A DNA stretch of 8,224 nucleotides from Paludibacteraceae bacterium. GTDB taxonomy: Bacteria; Bacteroidota; Bacteroidia; Bacteroidales; Paludibacteraceae. Both the position numbers and the translations under genes were made by a program. This document shows, piece by piece, positions 1-4,973 of the stretch; position 1 is the first letter of the stretch, and each line of letters opens with the position of its first letter. The stretch is taken from contig JAGCZK010000130.1 of NCBI GenBank assembly GCA_017960065.1, forward strand, positions 1 through 8,224, in the 5' to 3' direction. The notes under the pieces were generated by a model that was given only the letters and a program-made list of their open reading frames with translations, was not told where the DNA came from and made no database searches.

Positions 1-19
1 CCGCAACTGGAGGTTGCAG
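1..19 (-). terminator. Possible hairpin downstream of the small lipoprotein gene
   Basis: Arms 1-7 and 13-19 pair over 7 bp, including one G-T pair, around a 5-nt loop (core GCAAC/GTTGC). It lies 27 bp past the stop codon of the leftward lipoprotein gene, where a terminator for the 634-46 unit would be expected. The T-run that would confirm an intrinsic terminator on the minus strand would lie outside the window, so the call is weak. It could equally belong to a gene ending left of the window. Confidence 0.25.
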
Positions 20-45
20 GGCTTCTTTTCAACATTGACCGATGA

Positions 46-285
46 TCATTCTTCGTCTCCGCAGTTGCTGTCGGCAACGATCTTGCAGGTCGTCGTCGTA
101 ACCGAAGTCGTTCCGTTGAGTTCCATGTTCTTCGCATCTTTCTTCGTCATGCGTACATACGAGTCAACCGGATCAAGACCAACAGCGTCAACCGTTACTT
201 TGTAGCAGTGTTCTGCATTTTCGTCGCAGCTGGTGAAAGCGACCATGGTCAAAGCAGCAACAGCTGCCATCAATACTTTTTTCAT
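46..285 (-). CDS. Small putative lipoprotein, 79 aa, unknown function
   Basis: The function is not recognised. Residues 1-20 form a lipoprotein signal peptide: a KK n-region, a hydrophobic core MAAVAALTMVAF and a lipobox FTSC with Cys20 as the lipidated residue. The mature protein is only about 60 residues, starting CDENAEHCYKV. Acidic residues just after the lipidated Cys resemble the surface-export signals described for Bacteroidetes lipoproteins, so exposure on the outer face of the outer membrane is possible (inference). Cys27, Cys67 and Cys75 could form a disulfide in the oxidising envelope. The pattern C-Y-K-V, then YVRMTKKD, then VADS with a nearby Cys matches the neighbouring lipoprotein at 350-634, so the two look like diverged tandem paralogues. 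The start is ATG at 285-283, with an A/T-rich leader typical of the phylum and no Shine-Dalgarno sequence. I see no promoter in the 64-bp gap, so transcription probably runs on from the upstream gene. Confidence 0.8.
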   Translation of the reverse strand: MKKVLMAAVAALTMVAFTSCDENAEHCYKVTVDAVGLDPVDSYVRMTKKDAKNMELNGTTSVTTTTCKIVADSNCGDEE

Positions 286-349
286 AATGTTTTGTAAAAA
301 AATTTATTGCCTACTCTAAATTGGTTTTCGGCTACCCCCAGTTTAAACG

Positions 350-634
350 CTATTCCTGACAATCGTCGGCCGAGTCGGCGACTTCCCAACGATAGGTTTC
401 GCGACCGTCCATCTCGTTGATGGTGCCGTAGATATAATCCATGTCTTTGGCCTTGTAACGGACATAGGTCACCGTTTCGCCACCGGCTCCGTCCGATTCG
501 TAAACCTTCCAGCAAATGGTTTCGTCGGTCTTTTTCTTCTCGCTTTGAGGAGACTCCCCACTGCAGGCCGACAGCACGACCGCCATTGCCGCCACGGCGG
601 CCAAGGATTTCAAAAACGAAGATGTTCCGGTCAT
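350..634 (-). CDS. Small putative lipoprotein, 94 aa, paralogue of its neighbour
   Basis: The function is not recognised. Starting from ATG at 634-632, residues 1-24 form a lipoprotein signal peptide: a hydrophobic stretch LAAVAAMAVV, then lipobox LSAC with Cys24 lipidated. A polar, charged linker follows (SGESPQSEKKKTDE), then a small domain with CWKV (Cys41), TYVRYKAKD (57-64) and WEVADSADDC (Cys92). CWKV, YVR..KD and VADS line up with the lipoprotein at 46-285, which suggests tandem duplication and divergence. The frame stays open up to an ATG at 742, but that longer version would bury the signal peptide behind 36 residues, overlap the argE-like gene by 8 bp and include the promoter at 665-696. 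The 634 start is therefore preferred. It probably heads a two-gene transcript with the next lipoprotein gene. Confidence 0.8.
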   Translation of the reverse strand: MTGTSSFLKSLAAVAAMAVVLSACSGESPQSEKKKTDETICWKVYESDGAGGETVTYVRYKAKDMDYIYGTINEMDGRETYRWEVADSADDCQE

Positions 635-664
635 TTTGGAAACGATTTGTGGTGTTACTGGTAG

Positions 665-696
665 CAAAAATATAAAAAAAACTAAAAAAACGCAAA
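665..696 (-). promoter_or_regulatory. Bacteroidetes-type promoter for the lipoprotein pair
   Basis: Read on the minus strand there is a -33 box TTTG (696-693), a 20-bp spacer, and a -7 box TATTTTTG (672-665) matching TAnnTTTG. Boxes and spacing fit the consensus of the primary sigma factor of Bacteroidetes. Transcription would start near 660, giving a leader of roughly 25 nt before the ATG at 634. The spacer is very T-rich. The promoter lies between the argE-like gene and the lipoproteins, so the lipoproteins have their own start even though they follow in the same direction. Confidence 0.75.
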
Positions 697-734
697 AATC
701 AGCGACATTCTTTCGATTTCGGACGATTCTCCGC

Positions 735-1781
735 TCATGCAAGCCGCAAGCCGTCGAGCAAGGTCACATACAACTCTACCGCCTCGTCGATTTCGCTCAC
801 GCGGACAAATTCGCCGGCCGTATGCGAACGCGCCGAATCGCCCGGACCGATCTTGACGGAGGCGAAGGGCATCAGGGCCTGGTCGGAAAGCGTCGAAGAG
901 CCGAAACATTCGATTCCTTTCGCCTGACAGGCCCGCACAAACGGATGGTCCATGCCAATGCCCGAAGGCCGCAAACGCATCGAACGGGGCGTCAGTTCGG
1001 CCTGCAGGTGGCGTTTCAATTCGTCGAGCACCTCTTGGTGCGTATAGTGTTCGTTGAGGCGCACATCCACCACATAGCGGCACTCGTCGGGCACCACGTT
1101 GTGCTGGGTGCCGGCCGACACCATGGTCACCGACAGTATGACGGGACCGAGGGTCTCCGACAGTTTCGGAAACCGGTAGGCCGCGAGCCACTGGATGTCT
1201 TGGATAGCTTTGTAGATGGCATTGTCGCCTTCGTCGCGGGCAGCATGCCCGGCCTTGCCGCGCACGACGGCATCGAGCACCATCAATCCCTTTTCGGCCA
1301 CGGCCAGGCGCATGCCGGTAGGTTCGCCCACCACCGCAAAGTCGATGCGCGGCAGCGCTTGCAGGAGCAGCTCCATGCCCCCCTTGCCCGACACTTCCTC
1401 CTCGCACGAATAGGCCAGCAGCAGGTTGTAGGGCTGCGGGCTGCGACGCAAGCGGTCGAAGGCGTACAAAAGCGACACCACCGAAGCCAAATCGTCGTTG
1501 GCGCCAAGGCCGTAGATTGCCCCGTCGCGCTCACAAGGCTCGAAGGGGTCTTGCTGCCACGAGGGGTTGGGCTTGACCGTATCGAGATGCGCGTTGAGCA
1601 TCAGGGTCAGCTTGTCCTCGACGGGAGCCGCCGCCCACAGGTACAGGTTGTTGCCCACCCGTTGGGGCGAAAAACCGGCGTCTTGCAGCCATTTCTCAAA
1701 GAAATCGGCCAGCGCGCCCTCCTCGCGACTCACCGAAGGAATCGCGATCAGTTGTTTGAGCAAGTCTGTCGGATGGATCAT
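735..1781 (-). CDS. argE: M20 family deacylase, ArgE-type (N-acyl-ornithine/citrulline deacylase)
   Basis: A zinc-dependent M20 amidohydrolase of 348 aa, cytosolic, that removes the N-acyl group from an arginine-pathway intermediate. The metal and catalytic motifs are all visible: HLD (His65, Asp67), GANDD (94-97) carrying the bridging Asp, the CEEE triad (Glu127-129), GEPT (152-155) and the C-terminal SHTAGEF (His320). The middle part (about 165-275), with KAGHA and TQHNVVPDECRYVVDVR, is the dimerisation or lid domain. In Bacteroides fragilis the pathway runs through N-succinyl rather than N-acetyl intermediates with a succinylornithine transcarbamylase, so the substrate here may be N-succinylcitrulline or a relative; this cannot be decided from sequence. 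The ATG at 1781 follows the argB stop by 5 bp, which implies co-transcription. The frame is open further up to 1862, but that part overlaps argB and the family N-terminus fits 1781. DapE-like activity is the main alternative; the argB neighbour argues against it. Confidence 0.85.
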   Translation of the reverse strand: MIHPTDLLKQLIAIPSVSREEGALADFFEKWLQDAGFSPQRVGNNLYLWAAAPVEDKLTLMLNAHLDTVKPNPSWQQDPFEPCERDGAIYGLGANDDLASVVSLLYAFDRLRRSPQPYNLLLAYSCEEEVSGKGGMELLLQALPRIDFAVVGEPTGMRLAVAEKGLMVLDAVVRGKAGHAARDEGDNAIYKAIQDIQWLAAYRFPKLSETLGPVILSVTMVSAGTQHNVVPDECRYVVDVRLNEHYTHQEVLDELKRHLQAELTPRSMRLRPSGIGMDHPFVRACQAKGIECFGSSTLSDQALMPFASVKIGPGDSARSHTAGEFVRVSEIDEAVELYVTLLDGLRLA

Positions 1782-1786
1782 GGGCG

Positions 1787-2557
1787 TTACAGTGTTACGA
1801 CCGTCCCGGTGCCTTTGCCCAGCTCCGAGGCTTTGGTAATGGTTACTTGCGACACGCCGCAACGTAACGCGTCGAAGGCATTGTCGAGTTTGGGAATCAT
1901 GCCGCCGGTAATGATGCCGCGGCTTTTGAAGTCTTCGTACAAATCCGGGGTGATGTGCGGAATCACGCTGTCGTCATCGTCTTCGCGCTCGAGCACGCCC
2001 TTCTTTTCGAAGCAGAAAGTCAGGTTGACCTCGTAGTGTCGTGCCAGGCCCTTGGCCGTTTCGGCGGCAATCGTGTCGGCGTTGGTGTTGAGCAGGCCGT
2101 ACTGTTTCGAAAAGCTCAGCGGCGCCATCACGGGCACAATGCCTTGTGCCACGAGCGAGGCCAAGCGGTCGCCATCGACCTGTTTCACATCGCCGACAAA
2201 GCCGTAATCGACTTCCTTGACGGGACGTTTGTCGCTGAGTATCACGCCCAAATCGGCGCCGGTCAGGCCGAGGGCGTTGACCGAACGGCTTTGCAGTCCC
2301 GCCACGATGTTTTTGTTGACCAGGCCGCCATAGACCATGGTCACGACTTTGAGGGTTTCGGCATCGGTGATACGCCGGCCGTCAACCATTTTGCTTTCGA
2401 TGCCCAGCAGGGTGGCGATACGGGTGGCCGAACGGCCACCTCCGTGTACCAGGGCCTTATGTCCCGAGATGGCGGCGAAATCGTTGAGCAGCGCCTGAAG
2501 TGTATCCGCCTCTTCCACAATCTTTCCGCCAACTTTTACGAGTGTCAGTTGTTCCAT
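1787..2557 (-). CDS. argB: N-acetyl- (or N-succinyl-) glutamate kinase
   Basis: An amino-acid kinase family enzyme of 256 aa, close to the usual ArgB length. It phosphorylates the gamma-carboxyl of N-acylglutamate with ATP, the second step of arginine synthesis. Visible motifs in order: N-terminal KVGGK (Lys8, Lys12), the glycine loop VHGGGRSAT (38-45), VDGRRITD (58-65) and VNKNIV (80-85) at the acyl-glutamate site, LNTNAD (156-161, with the Asp that organises catalysis), TGGMIPKLDNA (217-227, Lys223 for phosphate) and the C-terminal GKGTGTVV. B. fragilis has been reported to use succinylated intermediates, so the acyl group is uncertain here. There is a four-Asp run (193-196) in the loop before VIPHITPDL. 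The start is ATG at 2557, about 20 nt below the predicted transcription start. First gene of a two-gene leftward unit with the deacylase. Confidence 0.93.
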   Translation of the reverse strand: MEQLTLVKVGGKIVEEADTLQALLNDFAAISGHKALVHGGGRSATRIATLLGIESKMVDGRRITDAETLKVVTMVYGGLVNKNIVAGLQSRSVNALGLTGADLGVILSDKRPVKEVDYGFVGDVKQVDGDRLASLVAQGIVPVMAPLSFSKQYGLLNTNADTIAAETAKGLARHYEVNLTFCFEKKGVLEREDDDDSVIPHITPDLYEDFKSRGIITGGMIPKLDNAFDALRCGVSQVTITKASELGKGTGTVVTL

Positions 2558-2580
2558 TGCAATTATTTCTTTACAAACGA

Positions 2581-2613
2581 CAAAGGTACGAAAAAATTCC
2601 GTATTTTTGCAAA
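2581..2613 (-). promoter_or_regulatory. Bacteroidetes-type promoter for argB-argE
   Basis: Read on the minus strand there is a -33 box TTTG (2613-2610), a 21-bp spacer, and a -7 box TACCTTTG (2588-2581), exact to TAnnTTTG. Transcription would start near 2576, leaving a leader of about 20 nt before the argB ATG. The -33 box is half of the 8-bp palindrome TTTGCAAA (2606-2613), whose other half belongs to a candidate rightward -7 box. I could not recognise an arginine-repressor operator. Confidence 0.75.
2602..2609 (+). promoter_or_regulatory. Candidate -7 box for the rightward gene cluster
   Basis: TATTTTTG matches TAnnTTTG and ends 25 bp before the ATG of the RNA methyltransferase, a normal distance. 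No TTTG lies 19-21 bp upstream (that place reads CGAC), so the promoter is incomplete by consensus and may be weak or need an activator. It is the only candidate in the 77-bp gap for the five-gene rightward unit. Confidence 0.4.
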
Positions 2614-2634
2614 CGGATTTACGGCCTGTTTCTC

Positions 2635-3174
2635 ATGAAAAAACGCACCATCGAAGAGATGAACCGACTTTCGGTCGAAGACTTCAAAAAGAGCGTCAAA
2701 ACGCCCCTGATTGCAGTGCTCGACCAGGTGCGCAGCGCACACAACGCCGGCTCGGTGTTGCGCACGGCCGACGCCTTCCGGCTCGAAGCCGTCTATCTGT
2801 GCGGCATCACCCCCACTCCGCCCGACGCCGACCTGCACAAAACCGCTCTCGGAGCCGAAGATTCGGTACGGTGGAAGCATTACGCCGACACCCTCCAGGC
2901 CGTCGAAGAGCTGCACGCCGCTGGTTATTGCGTGCTGGCGGTGGAGCAATGCGAGCGCTCGACCCCGCTGCAAGCGTTCGCCGTTGAGCCCGGCAAGCCC
3001 TACGCACTGGTGTTGGGCCACGAGGTGACGGGCGTACAGCAAGCCGTTGTCGATGCCTGCGACGGCTGCCTCGAAATCCCCCAGGCGGGCACCAAGCACT
3101 CGCTCAACGTGTCGGTGGCCGGTGGCATCGTTCTCTGGGAACTTTTCAAACAACTTAACCCCCAAGCGCTATGA
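2635..3174 (+). CDS. SpoU/TrmH-family RNA 2'-O-ribose methyltransferase
   Basis: A SAM-dependent RNA ribose methyltransferase of the SPOUT superfamily, 179 aa, cytosolic. All three family motifs are present: motif 1 around AHNAGSVLRTADAF (35-48, with Asn37 and the catalytic-type Arg43), motif 2 LGHEVTGV (127-134), and motif 3 EIPQAGTKHSLNVSVA (147-162), which forms the knot and binds SAM. The size is that of a bare catalytic domain: there is no L30e-like N-terminal substrate-binding domain as in RlmB, only about 25 leading residues. It may therefore act on tRNA like TrmH or TrmL, but the target nucleotide cannot be told from sequence. The ATG at 2635 is chosen because homology begins there (MKKRTIEEMNRLS); upstream in-frame codons run through the intergenic promoter region and into argB antisense. 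The last codons overlap the next gene by 4 bp (ATGA), suggesting coupled translation. Confidence 0.88.
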   Translation: MKKRTIEEMNRLSVEDFKKSVKTPLIAVLDQVRSAHNAGSVLRTADAFRLEAVYLCGITPTPPDADLHKTALGAEDSVRWKHYADTLQAVEELHAAGYCVLAVEQCERSTPLQAFAVEPGKPYALVLGHEVTGVQQAVVDACDGCLEIPQAGTKHSLNVSVAGGIVLWELFKQLNPQAL

Positions 3175-3845
3175 CCGGACACGAAGGACTTCCCCTGCAC
3201 GAAAACTTCTTTCACAGCGACCAGGTCATCAGTTTCATCTGGTGCTTCTTCCTTTACGTGTGCTTCGCCTATGCGGTCGAACGCCGCTCGACGGGCGGCA
3301 AGCGCCATTTCGCTCCGCTTTTCGGCACCGACAACCGCCACCTGACCCTGCGGGAAATCATCCGCCGCGGCCTGTTGCTGATTTTCGCCGTGTTCGGCTA
3401 CAGCTTCTTCTTCACCAACCTGCTCAAAGACGGCGGGCACTGGCAGGTCATCGGCATTTCGGCGGGCGTGTTCGTGTCGTTTCTGGTATTCAAATACCTG
3501 CTGCTGTCGGTGTATCTGGCCACGTTCTTCCCGAAAGCGCGCACCAACTTCGTTTCGCAGTACTTTACCATGATCCTGTTCTTCGGGCTCTTTCTGTTTC
3601 TCGCCTTCATCGGGCTGCAGTTCATGCCCCAACCGGTACACCTGCCCATATTGGCGATTGTCGCCATTGGAGTCTTGGTTTTGTGCGGATGGCTGCTCTA
3701 CTTGTTTTTCAAAACATTTTTCAACAAAAGCCAGTATTTTTTCTATTTTATTTTGTACCTTTGCACCCTCGAAATTCTACCGCTGATGATTTTCTTCAGA
3801 GAGTTGTGGAAAGCCGATATAGTCACTCACATTTTAAAATTGTAA
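3171..3845 (+). CDS. DUF4271 family polytopic membrane protein
   Basis: An inner-membrane protein of 224 aa with about six hydrophobic segments: 17-36, 67-85, 93-119, 132-152, 157-183 and 188-209. The C-terminal YFFYFILYLCTLEILPLMI is the most recognisable part of the Bacteroidetes DUF4271 family. Its biochemical role is unknown; there is no catalytic motif or metal-binding cluster I can point to. It starts at ATG 3171 inside the stop codon of the methyltransferase gene (ATGA overlap) and ends 4 bp before the hemD-like gene. In related genomes a DUF4271 gene commonly sits directly before the HemD-like gene and rnpA, so the association is conserved, though a haem-related role is only an inference. 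The 3' third is markedly richer in A/T than the rest of the cluster, partly because of Phe, Tyr and Ile codons. Confidence 0.8.
   Translation: MTGHEGLPLHENFFHSDQVISFIWCFFLYVCFAYAVERRSTGGKRHFAPLFGTDNRHLTLREIIRRGLLLIFAVFGYSFFFTNLLKDGGHWQVIGISAGVFVSFLVFKYLLLSVYLATFFPKARTNFVSQYFTMILFFGLFLFLAFIGLQFMPQPVHLPILAIVAIGVLVLCGWLLYLFFKTFFNKSQYFFYFILYLCTLEILPLMIFFRELWKADIVTHILKL
3756..3763 (+). promoter_or_regulatory. Candidate internal -7 box before hemD
   Basis: TACCTTTG, exact to TAnnTTTG, lies within the 3' end of the DUF4271 gene, 86 bp before the hemD start, in an A/T-rich stretch. No TTTG is found 19-21 bp upstream, and the bases also encode the conserved LYLCTL region, so a chance match is quite possible. 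If real, it would give hemD, rnpA and uvrA a second transcription start. Confidence 0.25.
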
Positions 3846-3849
3846 TACA

Positions 3850-4605
3850 TTGAAAATCAAGAAAATTCTGGTTTCTCAACCCAAACCGTCCTCCGAAAAG
3901 TCACCCTACTACGATTTGGAAAAAAAGTATGGTTTCGTTTGTGACTTCCATCCGTTTATCAAAGTGGAAGGGCTCAATGTACGCGATTTCTTAGCGCAAC
4001 GCATCGACGTGTTGAGCCACACGGCCGTTATTTTCACCGCCCGCACCGCCATCGACCACTTCTTCCGGCTGGCCGAAGAGTTGCGCATCACCATTCCCGA
4101 AGACATGAAGTATTTCTGCTCGTCGGAGTCGATTGCCCTCTACCTGCAAAAATACATCCAATACCGCAAGCGCAAAGTGTTCTTTTCGCCGACCGGCAAG
4201 GCCGACGGACTGCTTCCGAGCATCAAGAAACACAACACCGAAAACTACCTGTTGGCGGTTTCGGACGTCAACAAAGGCGACTTCACCAAACTGCTCGACG
4301 CCGAAAACATCCAATACGAAAAGGCGGCTTTCTACAAAACCGTCAGCAACGACTTCGGCCCCGACGAACCGCTCGACCACGACATGCTGATTTTCTTCAG
4401 CCCCGAAGGCATCAACTCGCTGAAAAAGAATTTCCCGAACTTTGAGCAAGGCGACATCCTGATTGCCGCATTCGGTGCTTCGACCGCCAAAGCGGTTACC
4501 GATGCCGGCCTCCGTCTGGACGTCAGCGCACCGACCCCCGAGGCTCCCTCGATGACCGGTGCCTTGGACCAGTTCTGCCAACAGCACAAAGTCAACAAAA
4601 AATAG
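3850..4605 (+). CDS. hemD: Uroporphyrinogen-III synthase family protein (HemD-like)
   Basis: A 251-aa protein of the HEM4 fold: two alpha/beta lobes that close over linear hydroxymethylbilane and cyclise it to uroporphyrinogen III in tetrapyrrole synthesis. Supporting stretches are the N-terminal KKILVSQPKP (4-13), IFTARTAIDHFF (61-72), LIFFSPEGINSL (180-191, equivalent to the FTSPSGV segment) and IAAFGASTAKAVTDAG (205-220), followed by APTPEAPSMTGAL, which is typical of the family C-terminus. Sequence identity among HemD proteins is low, and many gut Bacteroidetes lack a full haem pathway, so this relative might have drifted in function. The start is TTG at 3850, 4 bp after the DUF4271 stop. 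No ATG nearby would keep the conserved MKIKKILVSQ N-terminus, so TTG is preferred. The gene leads into rnpA with a 2-bp gap. Confidence 0.82.
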   Translation: MKIKKILVSQPKPSSEKSPYYDLEKKYGFVCDFHPFIKVEGLNVRDFLAQRIDVLSHTAVIFTARTAIDHFFRLAEELRITIPEDMKYFCSSESIALYLQKYIQYRKRKVFFSPTGKADGLLPSIKKHNTENYLLAVSDVNKGDFTKLLDAENIQYEKAAFYKTVSNDFGPDEPLDHDMLIFFSPEGINSLKKNFPNFEQGDILIAAFGASTAKAVTDAGLRLDVSAPTPEAPSMTGALDQFCQQHKVNKK

Positions 4606-4607
4606 GA

Positions 4608-4973
4608 GTGGACCAAAAGCTACCCAAGCAACAGCGCATTTACAAGGAAGACGACATCAACCGCCTGTTCAGGCAAGGCAAAGCGGTGCTGTCCTATCCG
4701 TTGCGTGCCGTCGTTTGGGACCGCTGCGACGGCGGTGCGCCGCGCATACTGGTGTCGGTGGCCAAAAAACGGTTCAAACTGGCCGTTGACCGCGTCCGCT
4801 TCAAGCGCCTCATCCGCGAAGCCTACCGCAAACAAAAACCCCAGCACGCCTGGGACATCGCCTTTATCGCCATCAGCGACCGCCTGCCCGATTACGCCGA
4901 AGTCGAGACGGCCATGACCCGCCTGCTCAAAAAAACCGAACAACTGTTGTCGTGCGATCAGAAGACTACATAA
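4608..4973 (+). CDS. rnpA: Ribonuclease P protein component
   Basis: The small basic protein subunit of RNase P (121 aa). It binds the catalytic RNA and the 5' leader of pre-tRNA during tRNA maturation. The hallmark region is present at residues 50-74: SVAKKRFKLAVDRVRFKRLIREAYR. The N-terminal KEDDINRLFRQGK (13-25) and the C-terminal DIAFIAIS strand (83-90) also fit. In the central 'RNR' signature the middle residue is Val63 instead of Asn (R62-V-R64), a departure from the classical motif, though the flanking Arg and Lys residues are intact. The start is GTG at 4608, 2 bp after the hemD stop, with GGAG immediately ahead but too close to act as a normal ribosome binding site. The end overlaps uvrA by 22 bp. 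In many bacteria rnpA follows rpmH; in Bacteroidetes it usually sits after the HemD-like gene, as here. Confidence 0.93.
   Translation: MDQKLPKQQRIYKEDDINRLFRQGKAVLSYPLRAVVWDRCDGGAPRILVSVAKKRFKLAVDRVRFKRLIREAYRKQKPQHAWDIAFIAISDRLPDYAEVETAMTRLLKKTEQLLSCDQKTT

Noticed and set aside
635..734. Intrinsic terminator after the argE-like gene
   Set aside because: T-runs exist on the minus strand, but only a 4-bp stem with a long loop precedes them, and the runs lie inside the lipoprotein promoter.
635..742. N-terminal extension of the 94-aa lipoprotein up to an ATG at 742
   Set aside because: It would contain the promoter, overlap the deacylase gene and displace the signal peptide.
636..2036. Long rightward open frame of 466 codons opposite the arginine genes
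   Set aside because: It is antisense to clear argE and argB motifs, has a His/Arg-rich composition typical of a shadow frame, and matches no family.
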